Positions 36,198-48,000 of a stretch of DNA of 64,000 nucleotides are shown here, in pieces. Positions within the stretch are counted from its first letter, which is position 1. Every line of letters starts with the position of its first letter. The notes beneath the pieces were generated by a model that was given only the letters and a program-made list of their open reading frames with translations, was not told where the DNA came from and ran no database searches. Both the position numbers and the translations under genes were made by a program. The DNA lies in assembly GCF_033473495.1 (NCBI RefSeq), contig NC_088935.1, positions 682,001 through 746,000 on the forward strand, given 5' to 3'. Source of the DNA: Cercospora beticola. Lineage: Eukaryota > Ascomycota > Dothideomycetes > Mycosphaerellales > Mycosphaerellaceae.

Positions 36198-38011
36198 CTA
36201 CTCGCTACTGCCCTTCTTACTGCCAAAAACTCTCTTCATCCACGATGGGCGTCTTTTGCGGGAAGGCGCGGCTTCACTTCCTCCAATAGTATAGGCAGGA
36301 GCAGGATTCTGAGCGCGTCTCGGTGTTGGCAAAGCGGCATACTCCTCTCTGGAAATGGAAAATCCGCGCTCTGCTGGCGCTGCCGGCAAGTAGGTTTCTG
36401 GGATAGATGGGCGTGCGGAGAGTGGAAGGTTGCCGCCGGCGGAGACGAGACGTCTGTTGGTGAGGCTCGGACGGGATGGTGCTGAGGTCTCTTCTGGTGT
36501 GCGTGGTGGAGAGTGAGCTGGAGGTGCTGGTGTGGTTCTTGCTGTCGATGGGAAGAGAGACAGAGGTGCTGGTGTGGTCCTCGGTGGCGGCGTGAAAGGC
36601 GCTAGTGTGGCTCTCGCTGGCGGTGGGAAGAGATCGAGCGGCGACTGTGTGGTACTCGATGGCGGTGGGAAGTGAGCTGGAGGTGCTGGTGTGATCCTCT
36701 CTCGTGGTGGATGGAATGGAGAAGATGACGTCGCGAAAGTCGCCGGCTGATGCTCAGGAGGTGCTGGTGTGGTCCTCGCTGCCGGTGGATGGAATGGGGA
36801 AGATGAACTCGCGAAAGTCGCCGGCTGAGATTCTGGAGGACTGGAACTGAAGGCTGGATAACGGCCAGAACCTCGCGACAGGTAGAAATCTGTTGGGTAG
36901 ACGTCCTTGAGCGGTTGGCGGCGGGGAGGCTGGTGCGCGCCTTGAGGATGGTGGAAGCGATGGCTGCCTGTCGTATTGCCGCGTGGACGTGAACTGCCGC
37001 TCGCTGGAGGCGGTGGTGGCGCTGGAGATGAAGAAGCTTCAGGAGTGGGTGCTGGTGCTGATCTAGTCTTGCTTCTTCTCGCCTTGCATTCGCACTCGTG
37101 AATACCGTACTGACAGACGATGCGACAGGCGCAGTTCGGTGGGCAGCAGCATGTGTTCTCATCGGCGGGTGGGAGTGCTGGCTCTGGTGCTTGTTGCTGG
37201 TTGTACGGCTCGCCTTGGGCGGGTCCTGTGTATGGAATGCCGAGCTCCTCGTGACTGGCTTGAATGATCTTTGGAAAGCAGTGGACTCGAAGATCTTCAT
37301 GTATCTCCTCCGGTCTCATGTGAGCGACGTCGAGCATTCCGAGAGTGTTGTTGAGTATGTCGGTCTTCTCCTGCATCGAGTATCTCTCCCAAACTTCGAC
37401 GAAGGTCTGCTGAAAGGTGTAGTCGAGGTCTGCCTTGCGGAAAGTCTGCGCGTGCTCGTGGATTCTCACCGCAACTTCGAGTGGGCCGACGAAACGTGGG
37501 TCGGTGATCTGTGCCCAAATATCTCTCAGCAGGGCTTGCATGTGGGCGACAGTGAATGGAGCATCGCTCTCGTGGCTCGTGCTTCCGTGGTTGTGCATGA
37601 GCTTGCTGCTCGGCGCCTCGAGCGTTTCGTCGTGCATGGAGAGCACGTCGGCGATGGTGGCGCACCAGACGCCCTCCCAGTGAGGGAAGCTCAACACTTG
37701 TTGTGTGTTGAGGTCTTCGAGCCTCAAGAGGCGCCCAGCGGTGGGCGCGCGCCCGTGTGTGACGGACACAAAGTGCAGAAGTGGGTCGCCCTCATCGAAG
37801 GCCTGATATGTCAGTTTCCGCGGTCAGGTGAGGGAATGGAAGGGATACTTACGACGCCGTGGTGGCTCGCAATGAGCTGTTTGTGCCGAATGATGGTGAC
37901 GGCGAGGTTGCGAAGGCTCTCTTGTATCGCCTCTTCTGGGAGGACGATCTCCCCATCTCTCAAAAAACTCCACGCCCTTGGCGGAGAGGTCGCCTCCCCA
38001 AGGCCCGCCAT
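36198..38011 (-). CDS. Proline-rich protein with conserved helical N-terminus, unrecognised
   Basis: Two minus-strand exons (38011-37853, 37802-36198; 50-bp phase-0 intron GTAAGT...CAG) give 587 aa. Residues 1 to about 230 are a folded, mostly helical part (EEAIQESLRNLAVTIIRHKQ, HMQALLRDIWAQITDPRFVG, EKTDILNNTLGMLDVAHM). A compact Cys cluster follows (CCCPPNCACRIVCQYGIHEC) that could bind metal. The last 300 residues are low-complexity Pro/Ser/Thr with repeated TTPAPP and FHPP blocks and a basic end (RKRRPSWMKRVFGSKKG). No signal peptide or membrane segment is seen. I do not know the family. Its upstream region holds a dense CAATAG motif cluster. Confidence 0.75.
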
Positions 38012-39361
38012 CTCTGCTCTACCGCGCCGCCGCGAAGGAAAAAGGTTTTTTGCTTACCTGTGTTGGGTGGGAATGGGTCGAAAAACCGGAGTGAGAAAGT
38101 GATTGGCGTGAACGTGAAGGTAGAGGCGGCAAACAGCACTTAAGTAACGGCCAGACAATGCTAGTGAGGTTTGGCCAAGTGAGGTTTCGAGCTCTTGCAA
38201 CGACCAATAGAAATGCAGGTGAAGTTTCTATTGTCGTTTGATCATTCACTCACGGAACAATAGGTCAACGGTGCCAAGTGCAGCGGTTATAAATAACTAT
38301 TGTCAATAGATCAATTCACTCAAATATCGACGTTTCACCCATGGCAATAGCGCACCACTTACACATGGCCTCGCTCTGAATGACCGCTATTGTCTACATC
38401 TCCTGAGATCGATACATGGCGGCTTGATTGAGAGGGCGGTTGACGAAGGGTGTGCTGTGCTTGTGCGAGATCCTATCGTTCGTGAGAATCGAAGTCTGTG
38501 CAATTGTCAGCTTCCGTGCCCAGTTGAATTACTGTGCATTCGTGCCATATTATCTGAGTGTACCTACCTGTCCACCATAGAGTGAATGAATGGGAGTAAC
38601 AGCCACGCTCCATGCTCTGAGGCAGTTCGGTGCCGGCCGATGGGAACATGGCGTTGAAGTTGCGCCTGCCTATGAAGCGAGTGACCATAAAGCTAGCTAT
38701 ACTCTCTCTAGCTTCCATGAACACGGTGGCACCTCGTTGACCTAAGGAGCGCGACCAGGTCTTCTTGTCCAGCCGAGCGACTCGCACGTTTTGACATCTC
38801 CGTCAATTGAAAGGTCACAGGGACAGCGGCCAGACCAAAGGAGCGCAACTGTTCGCATGAGTTGGATTGAGCAGTTTCAATGCTGAGTCGACACTCCGTC
38901 TCTCGTAGCCATTCGATGTTAGTGTTTGCAAATACGGCGGAAGGTTTGTCCACTCGACAGAGCGAGCAGGAGTCCGTCTCTACTGCGCTCTCCATTTTCG
39001 ATGTGACCATCATGTCAACCCATTTGCGCCTCCCAGTATGTAAAGTATCATTCGACCGAGCGACCGTTATTGTCCGTTCACGCGGAGATATGCCCTCGGC
39101 GGAGCCTATGAGGTGTCTGAATCCAGCAAATGAGAATATGACGGCCAGATCACTCTGTGAGTCAAACCCCTACTTCGACTTCCAATGCAGTCTTGCTTGG
39201 CAAGGATTCTGTGTTCTCATCTGGAGCATGCTAGCTTTCGTCCGAGAATGAAAGAGCGAGGCCGAAGGGTGAGGTGTGATGCTGGAGGCGGCAAGCTCGA
39301 AGCGGAATAGAAGTGTGCCCCACGTGACCCACAGAACCTCGTAAACCTACAATTCCAGTAT
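38012..39361. other. Intergenic region bordering the AT-rich island
   Basis: Contains the CAATAG cluster (listed separately). Frames at 38473-38787 (minus) and 38880-39251 (plus) show no recognisable protein. The composition switches to TA-rich at about 39,360. Confidence 0.5.
38205..38392. promoter_or_regulatory. Cluster of seven CAATAG/CTATTG motifs
   Basis: The hexamer occurs at 38205, 38228, 38258, 38297, 38304, 38345 and 38387, in both orientations, often as GACAATAG or CAATAGC. The pair at 38297-38309 forms CTATTGtCAATAG. About 0.1 occurrence would be expected by chance in 188 bases. It lies 195-380 bases upstream of the start codon of the proline-rich gene. A transcription factor binding array is the simplest reading; the factor is unknown. 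Confidence 0.6.
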
Positions 39362-39727
39362 GTTTTTAAGGTAGTGTTTCTTAACTATTACTGCATAGAT
39401 TGTTATAATTCAAACTATATTATAATCGCTATATATTAAGCTTACTAAACTAAAGGTTTAGTACTACCTTTCTACTTAGTTATTATATTCTTAATAGTTT
39501 AGCTAGATTAGCTTATATACTTGCTACTAGCTTTATAGGCTCTATAAATATAGACTATAGAGGTAGTGCCTTTAACTCTACTTATTTTAATTACTTTAGA
39601 GCTTTAATTAATTAATTAAGATATTACTAGAGCTATCTATTAGCTACTTTATTTTCTTTAATATATTATACTTCTATCTTTACTTTAGTAGCTTATTCTT
39701 ACTTAGTTATACGCTAATTAAGCTTTT

Positions 39728-39943
39728 TATTACGATTTAAGATTCTATAGATACTATATCTTTCTATCTAATAGTTAGGCTTTAAGTAAGTAGTACTTTA
39801 GGCTTTAGGAATTCTTAGTAGAAAGTATTTCTTTATAGGCTTATAGTAGATAGAAACCTAAGCCTCTCTAACTACTTACTTCGGAAGGTTTTACTTTGCT
39901 TTATTCTACTATATCTAGATAGGTTAGACCTCTAAATTTAATA
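39728..39943 (+). repeat. 5' LTR of the 2.35-kb element
   Basis: 216 bp, matches 41864-42079 along its whole length with transition differences only. Ends are TATTA...TAATA, the RIP-changed form of TGTTA...TAACA. Confidence 0.85.
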
Positions 39944-41863
39944 GGTTATAAGCTCGAGTTTATATTATAGCTAGAAAGCTAGAAGCTAGAGGATATAATA
40001 GTAAGTACTCCTAGTAGGAGTTAAGATACTCTAGTAAGAGACTTAAAAGTAATAGTAGGATCTAAAGCTATAAAAGAGTTAGAAGTAAGAGGAGTAGTCT
40101 TATAAGTATAAACTAGATAGTAGAAAGAATAGTATATATAGATAGATAGGATATCTAATATATATTAGTTCTAAGTAGAAGGATATACTATACGGCTATA
40201 TAAAGATAGAGAATAAACTCTATAAGATACTTAGACTAGGTACTTAGTAAACAAAAGTTATAGTCTAATAATACTAGAAGTTAGTCTAGTATTTCTCTAC
40301 TACTAGAAAGTAGAAGAGGATAAAGTTAGAAAAGTAGTTAGACTATTAGAGAGAGTCTCTTAAAGTTAGAGAGAGTCTCCTAAAGATAGCTATATAGATA
40401 GAACTTACTATCTATTTAAAGGAAGATTTTATAAAACTAGAGAATTAGTTTATACTAGGTAGGTTATATTTAGAAAGAATAGTTATAAGATAGGTTCTAG
40501 AGAGATCTACTATTAGCTAATAATACTTTAGAGACTAACTAAACCTCTTACTATCTCTAGAATCTAAAGGAAGATTAAATAATTAGGCTCTAGAGGCCTA
40601 GTTAGATAAACTAATATACTTAAAATTAAGAGGAGTTATAAACCTACCTTTATTATAAATATAGTAGTACTAGGAGATTCCTATACTAGAAAGTACTAGA
40701 GAGGTATACTCCTTTAGCTATTAATATATATACTATATATAAGGCCTAGAGTATAATATCTACTCTAGAGCTATCTAGAAGATAGAGTTCTAAAAGCTCT
40801 AGCTAAAAGAGAGGAGTCTTAGTATAGTTAATCCTCTACTAGATAGTCTATCTAGTATAAGGAAATTTCTACCTATATATATACTAAGAACTAAATACTA
40901 AGATATATAGGTCCTAGTTTACTATATAAAACAAATTTATTTCTTAGCTATAGTTAGAAGAACTTAGTAATATATATACCTAAAGTTAACTCTTTAGAAG
41001 ATAAGATAGAATTAAGATAAGATAAATAGTACTTTAGTAAAGAGACTATATCTAGTACTCTCTAAGAAGAACTTAGAATAATAGTTTAGAAAGATAGCTA
41101 TATTTCTTAAAAGAGAAGATCTATACTTAACTATTAAGACCTTAATATCTACTCTAATAACTAATAAAGCAAACTATAAAGCAATCTACTAGATTTAGCT
41201 TTATATTAGTAAAGAGAATAAAAAGGTAGTATTAGAGAAAGAGATAGTAAAGGCTATCTAGTAAGAGCTAAAGAAGAAGTATAAGAATAATAAAGTATTA
41301 AGAAGGAAACTAGTATAGTAGTACTTTACCTTTTAAATAATAAGTTTATAGAGTATATTATAAGTATAGTTAAGCTTACTATTACTTAGAAAGAAGATAA
41401 GAGAGGCCTAGCTAGTAATAGTAGAGGTAGTTAAACCTAAGAATAGAATCTAAGTTCTACTTAGTAGCCTATCTAAATCTTAGTTATCTATTAGAGATAC
41501 TATAGATACCTAACTATACTTATTACCTAATAATATTCTTTCTATTCTAGAAGAGAAAGAAGTAGAGATACCTAGGTAACTTAAACTAGAAAGAGGATTA
41601 GAGTATTTAGCTTATACTATAAGAGCTATATAGAGATAATAATAAGAAAGAAAGAGAATAGATAACTTAGAGTTATTTAAAGCTAGGTAGTATACTCTAT
41701 ATTAAAAGAAGAGATACTTACTATTAAGCTATTAGTATTTAGAACTTATAAGAAGTATAGTCTTAGCTTTTAGAGATATAAGTAAAGTAAAAGTTTTTAC
41801 TATAATAGAAGATAAAACTAAGGAAAGGTAACTAGCTATTAAGAGATAGGCTATTAGAAGAAG

Positions 41864-42079
41864 TATTACGATTTAAAATTCTATAGATACTATATCTCTC
41901 TATCTAATAGTTAGGCTTTAAGTAAGTAGTACTTTAAGCTTTAAGAATTCTTAGTAGAGAGTATTTCTTTATAGGCTTATAGTAGATAGAAACTTAAGCC
42001 TCTCTAACTACTTACTTCGAGAAGTTTTACTTTATTTTATTCCGCTATACCTAGATAGGTTAGACCTCTAAATTTAATA
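41864..42079 (+). repeat. 3' LTR of the 2.35-kb element
   Basis: 216 bp, partner of 39728-39943; followed directly by the CTTTT target duplication. Confidence 0.85.
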
Positions 42080-42580
42080 CTTTTCTAACTTCTGCTATTT
42101 CTTTATAATTAATTCCTATATATTAGCTAGTTTCTTAGCTTATTTCTAAGCCTTCTTCTTAGCTTATTCTACTTCTTTATTTAGCTATTATTAAGCTATA
42201 AAGTCCTTAGCTTCCTTTATTTTCTAAGAGCTATATATTATAGTACTATCTATATTTAGTTTATACTAGTTATTAATTAGGCTCTTACTCTTAGTTTTAT
42301 ATTTCTTCTTATTAGTAATAGCTTACTTTAAGCTATTATTTTTAGCTTTAAGTACCTAGTTCTAAGCTTATATAGTAAATAGCTTATTATAGAGACTTTA
42401 GAGTTATTTATAATACTTAAGATTAAATACTTTAAAGAGTATCTATCTAAATATACTATATATAAAGTAGAGGCTTAATTCTAAATAGATTAAAGTATAG
42501 CTTAAAGCTTTTAAGCTAGTAGTAACTAGCTTTAATTCTAGCTACTATATACTAAGTAATTACTATTATTATTTTAAAAT

Positions 42581-44826
42581 ATAAACGCGTTCTAGTAGGC
42601 GATAACGACGACGGCGGGAGGCCTCGAGGCCTCCTAATACGTAATAACCTCTCTCGACCGATACTACGACGCTATAAGTAAAGAAAAGAGCCTAGAAGAA
42701 GGAATTTACGACTCTAACTTCTAGGTAGCTTAAATCTACTTATAACTATCTCTCTCTAGCTAGTAAGGCTAGAAAATAACTACTAATACTAATACTCTAA
42801 AACTAATAATCTAAAAGAACCTAAAAATACTTATAGAATAGATCTAGAGTTACCTCGATATCTAGATAACTTTTTCTTTTTTCTTAACTCTTCTTCTTTT
42901 CTAATAGGCCTAATAGGCTCTCCTCTACTTCGCTCTCTACTAGGAAGAGTCCTAGACTCTTTAAGCTATCTAGAATACTCTCTAGAGCTACCTAAGACCT
43001 AATACTACTATCTCTAAAATATAGGTCTAGATAGCCTAAATTAGATATATAATACTAAAGCTCTAGCTTTAGGTATCTATAACTATCTTAGTAAGAATAG
43101 GAAACTAAGAAGAAAGAGAGATAGCAAAGAAGATAAGCTATAAAGAGCTTAGAAGGAAACTAGAAGTATAATAGTTTAAGGCTATATAAAAGCTCTTAAG
43201 TAGAGACTTTAAAGTTATTCTCTATAGAGAAGGAAAGAAAAGTAGACTAGAGAAGAACTAATCTTAGCTTAAGGCTATATACCTAGAGGCCTAGATAGAA
43301 ATACTAAGTACCTAGGTAATTATATATAGTATTAGAATATTCTAGAAGCTAGAGGATATAAATAGCTAGATCTAGCTCGACTAAGATAACTTTATCTAGT
43401 TCCTAGATAGGCTTAAAATTAGGAAAGCCTTTTAGCTTAAGAACTAGAAAGTAAGAGGAGAGACTAACTTCTTATCTATAGTAATAGTAGTATAGGATAG
43501 ATAGACTATAAAGGAAATATATAGAAGAGGTATTACTATTAAGTTAATATAGTATATAGTAGAACTATACTATCTATAGTAGAGGATTATATAATACTTT
43601 AAGTATAATAGCTTTAGATATATTACTATCTACTATAAGGCTATAGAAGAAATATATAGAAACTATATAAAGAAGTATAGGATAGATAGCTATAAGAAGA
43701 AGAAAATTAAATACTATAACTATAAGAGAGACTATAAGATATACTCTCTCTAATATAGCTATAAAGCTACTATAAAAGCTAAAGTAAGAGTATTCTTAGA
43801 GTAGTTTAAAAAGCAATAGAAAGTAGCCTTAGGCCTAATATAAGGAGATAGTACTATAGAATCTATAATTCTTAAGAGGAAAGCTCTACTAGCTAAGCCT
43901 CTATAGAGAGATATTAGATATAAAAGTAGGCCTCTAAGTACTATAGTAATAGTAATAGCTAGTAGGAGGCAAGTAAATAAGCTCTACTTCCCTTCTATAT
44001 ATAAGAATAAGGATACTTAAAGAGTAATAAGTACTCTCTAGGAAGATATAGATATTAACCTAATTAAGCTTCTTTTCTAAGAATCCTATAAATCCTATAA
44101 GTAGCTAAACTCTAATAATCTACTAATATAATATTAATAGATTAAATACTACCTAAACTCTACTACTAAATAGCTAAGCTATAGAAGAGACTATAGTAAT
44201 AGTACTATAAGAACTATAGCTTAATACTATAAATAGTAGAACTAAGGCTAAGAAAGGATACTCTATAGTCCTCCTACTTTAGTAGAACCTAAGAGTAGTA
44301 ATACTTATATTAGACAAAATTAGAACTAATAGCTAGAAACTACTCTTCTATAATATAGATAACTTAGTAACTATCTAAGTCTAGATACCTATAGGAACTA
44401 TTTCTATTTATAACTACTATAACTTCTTAGAGCTAATAAGCTATAGATAAGAAGGGACTATCTCTATATTCTAAAAAGTACTATTATAAACTCTAGAGAA
44501 TATAAAAGTAAGCTATATAGTAGTAGAAGACTTTAACTTCTATTATTTAAAATAGAAAGGAAATATAACTTAAACCTAATATACTATAGTAGATAAGCTT
44601 ATTAAAACAATTATAGAAGCCTAACTATAGCTAGCTCTAGAGCTAGGAATAATTATATAGGAAAGATATATAGCTAGCTACTAAATATTAGATCTAGTCT
44701 TTATTAGCCTCTTCCTCTAAAACCTAATCTAAGAATATAAAGCTCTTCTAGAAGAGATATATAGCTCTAACTATATCTCCTTTAGAATAACTTTCTATAT
44801 TAATCTCTAAAAGCTAAGAGGAAGAA
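42581..44826 (+). mobile_element. Tad-like LINE fragment, RIP-mutated, 3' part missing
   Basis: The 5' side has a short CpG-rich stretch with an 18-bp perfect palindrome (42617-42634). A first frame (about 43,060-44,250) ends in a CCHC zinc-knuckle relic near 43,711-43,770, where Cys and His codons now read as Tyr (YYNYKRDYKIYS). A second frame starts near 44,250 and carries an AP-endonuclease relic with VVVEDFNFY (44,518-44,545; originally a GDFN-type motif) and a SSNYISF segment near 44,763 in the place of the SDH motif. The sequence is cut at 44,827 by the gypsy element, and no reverse transcriptase of this LINE was found on the far side. Confidence 0.65.
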
Positions 44827-45021
44827 TATAAGAGCTAGAAGTATATAGCTCGCGAGGCGTAGCTTATTAGGCGTTAAAGTATAACGGCTAGTACTACTTA
44901 TACTTAGCGTAGGATAAAAGTACGCAGAACGTATATAAACGAAGGAGGCAAGAATTATTCTTAATATCTCTAGATAGAGAGTCTAGAGGCGCTTAATATA
45001 TTACTATATTCTACTCTTATA
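44827..45021 (+). repeat. 5' LTR of the gypsy element
   Basis: 195 bp, starting TATAAGAG and ending CTCTTATA, an 8-bp terminal inverted repeat. It aligns to 51434-51628 without gaps. Confidence 0.88.
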
Positions 45022-48000
45022 ATTATAATTCTTCTACCTTATCGAGAGTAGCGATCTATTAAGGCCTATTATACTTACGCGAAACGTATCTATCTAGCGG
45101 ACTAATCGCGACGACGACGTACCGAACGATAGATAGCTATTAGGCTATATCGAAGAGATATTAGAATCCGGAATAGTATAAGCTAAAGAGGAATAGAACG
45201 AGAATATAAATAATACCGACGACGCTAGTAACGCGTATATAATACGTAGGCGCCTCTAAGCTAAAAATAATACGTTACGCGAATAGCTAGAGATCCGTAC
45301 TCTTAAGGCTAAGAACGAACGCTTACTAAGAGAGGTATAGATAATTAAATTACTAGTATAGCTAAGCGCGATAGCGCTAGGCCTTAGATAGCTAATATCT
45401 TAGTAAGGTAGCGCGTCCGTAAGTTATACGAGTAGCGTACGTTCTAAAAGCGACGAGTATAGCTTATATAAGTCTATTAAGCTATATATACCTAAGCTCT
45501 TTAAAAGTAAGACTATAAAGAAGGTACGCGAATTTATCTATACTCTCGAAGTAAACTTTATAGCTATACTAAAGAGGTTCCCGACAGATTACTAGAAGGT
45601 AATTATAGGTATTATATACCTCGTAAGCAAAGCGTAAGAGGTATAGTATAATAAATACCTAGGCGTTCTATCTATAGAATATACCTAGTCTCGGTTCTAT
45701 TAATTCCTATACGATATTATCGGAGATTAAGCGAACTATATACTTCTCGTAACTATAGAATACGAGAATATACGCTAGAGTAAGAGCTAGAGCGTACGAT
45801 AGTTTATAATAGACCTTAGTAACTTAGAGTCTTAGTTAGGTAACTATACTAAAGTATAGCTAGTATACTAGTTCCTCGTAAAACTAAAGCTATCGCTATA
45901 TAAGGATATTATTAAGAACTATACCGTCCCTAATAAGTATACCGACCTTATCGTTCTAGTAAGGCGCTTCGAGTAAGCTAAGAAGGCTATACCTTATAAG
46001 CCGTATTATAGTAATACTAAGAGTAAGTAGGCTAAGTATAAGTATACTAATAGCGATACTCCTTATAAAGAGGCCTCCGGTTCGACTAGTAGCTAACGCG
46101 ATACTAACGGTAGTAAGCCGAGAGGTAGACGTAAAGGTAAGAGTAAGAGCTAGCAACCTACGTACTTCGTATATAACGAGGTTAGCTATATTAGTCCTAA
46201 CTGCCCGAACTCTAAGAAAGATAGTAATAAGCCGGCTATTCGTAGAGTAACTATAGTAAAGGAGCGGAGAACGAAAAAAGCTAAGACGCCGGAGATAATA
46301 TACGAGTTACCGGCGCTAAACTAGATAGCGATAACTCTCTACTAGTTTAGAGTATACTAGCGACGCGTATAGAAGGAGAAGTCGAAACGTAGTTAGGTAG
46401 CAAGCCGGCCGCTTTCCTTCTCGACGATACTATAGATATTAATATAATATTAAGGGCCTTTATACTATAGTATAACCTGCTAATAAGGCCGAATATAGCC
46501 CTGCTGCTAGTTACTACCTTTATAGGTAAATTAGAGCACTATTATAGTACGTACTATATACGTATATAGATCGTAGACTCTAGTAGTAAGAAGCGATCTA
46601 TAAGTAGTATCTTCTATATATATAATATACTAACTCCTAACGTAATCTTAGGCCGTCTATAGCGATATACTTAGCGCGTACTAGCTAGTAGCGCTATAGA
46701 TAAATAGCTATATAGTAACGATCGTTTTAGCAAGTTCGAAGTCCGAGAAGCCTATAAGTTCTTTAAGGATCTTTAGAAGGTACTAGTAGTATTTATAGTA
46801 AGCCTAAGCAAGATAAGCGATAAGGTTAAGCCTATCTCTAAGGAGTTCTATTATTTTAACGATATTCTTAATCCGATAGAGGAAATAAGAAGCAAGCTAG
46901 TTAATAGTATAGAGTATACGATTAACTTACGGCCGGGAACTATACTACTATTCCGTCTACTATATTACTAGTCGGAGCGAGAATTAGACGAGCTTAAGAA
47001 GTATCTAAAGATAGGACTCGAGCACGATTAGATCGAGCGTTCCGATAGCGAGGCGAGTACGCCTATCCTATTCGTACTAAAGAAGAATAGCAAGCTACGG
47101 TTATATATCGACTACTATAGGCTAAACGAGATTACTATTAAGAACCGGTATCTACTACCTCTAATTAGTAAGACGCTAGATAGGCTTATAGGAGCCGTAT
47201 AGTTTACGTCCTTAGACTTAGCCGATACGTACTACTATATTCGGATTAAGCTAAGTAACCGCTAGAAGACTACGTTTTATACGCGCTACGGCTACTTCTA
47301 GTATAAGGTAATACTCTTCGGCTTAACGAACGTACTAGCGACGTTCTAAGTATATATTAACCGTACGCTAGTAGAGCTAGTCGATATAAGCTATATAGTA
47401 TACCTAGACGATATCCTAATCTATAGTAGAATACGCGAGGAATATATACGAGACGTATACGCTATACTTAAGAGGCTCTATAAGTTTAGACTCTACGTAT
47501 AGCGTTCTAAGTATAAGTTCTTCTAGAAAAAGGTCGACTTCCTTAGATTCGTAGTAACTACCGGTAGCGTTACGATAGACCTAAGTAGGGTAGCCGTAAT
47601 CGCCTCGTAGCTAACTCTAACTACGCTAATAGAAGTTTAATTCTTCCTTAGATTCGCGAACTTCTACCGTCGATTTATCTTCGGATATTCGAGAGTTATA
47701 GTACCTTTAATAGCGCTATTAAAGAGTATAAAGGATAGAAAGAAGCTAGAGCTAATTAAGTAGGAAGTAGCTAAGAAGTAGGCGTTCTATAAGCTAAAAA
47801 ATTAATTTTAGACTATACTACTACTAAGGTACTTTAACTCTATACTATACCTACGAGTCGAAACCGGCGCTTCTAACTTCGTAGTAGCTAGTATCCTAAG
47901 CTAACTATTCGAAGCGGAATAGTATCTAATTGCCTTCTTCTTATAGAAGATAATTAACGCTAAATATAACTACGAGGTTTATAATAAGAAACTACTCGTA

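Larger units (their letters stand above)
39728..42079 (+). mobile_element. 2.35-kb LTR retrotransposon-like element, RIP-mutated
   Basis: Two direct repeats of exactly 216 bp bound the element, each starting TATTA and ending TAATA. The 5-bp sequence CTTTT flanks it on both sides (39723-39727 and 42080-42084), a perfect target site duplication. A purine run (AGAAGAAG) just before the right LTR suggests plus orientation. The 1.9-kb inside is too short for a full gag-pol and no domain is readable, so it is probably non-autonomous or deleted. Differences between the LTRs are all transitions as far as I can see, fitting RIP. Confidence 0.85.
39362..42580 (-). mobile_element. pogo/Fot1-like DDE transposase relic, C-terminal part, split by an LTR element
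   Basis: Read on the minus strand from about 42,580 to 42,080 and then from 39,727 to 39,362, one frame keeps a Lys/Glu/Gln-rich pattern (NKKKYKTKSKSLINN, SS.KIKEAKDFIA, ELIIKK.QKLEKLN) broken only by TAG/TAA. It resembles the basic, helical C-terminus of fungal pogo/Fot1 transposases. The frame is continuous across the site when the LTR insertion and one copy of the CTTTT duplication are ignored. The catalytic part is missing. Family assignment is moderate; the split is clear. Confidence 0.5.

Noticed and set aside
36602..37665. Long frames on both strands over the Pro-rich gene
   Set aside because: They are shadows of biased low-complexity coding sequence; composition and splicing support only the chosen minus-strand frame.
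40340..40390. CRISPR-like or satellite repeat in the AT-rich block (TTAGAGAGAGTCTC twice)
   Set aside because: Only two copies, directly adjacent; simple local duplication in a fungal genome.
39944..41863. Gag-pol remnant inside the 2.35-kb LTR element
   Set aside because: No reverse transcriptase, integrase or protease motif could be read, and the length is too short.
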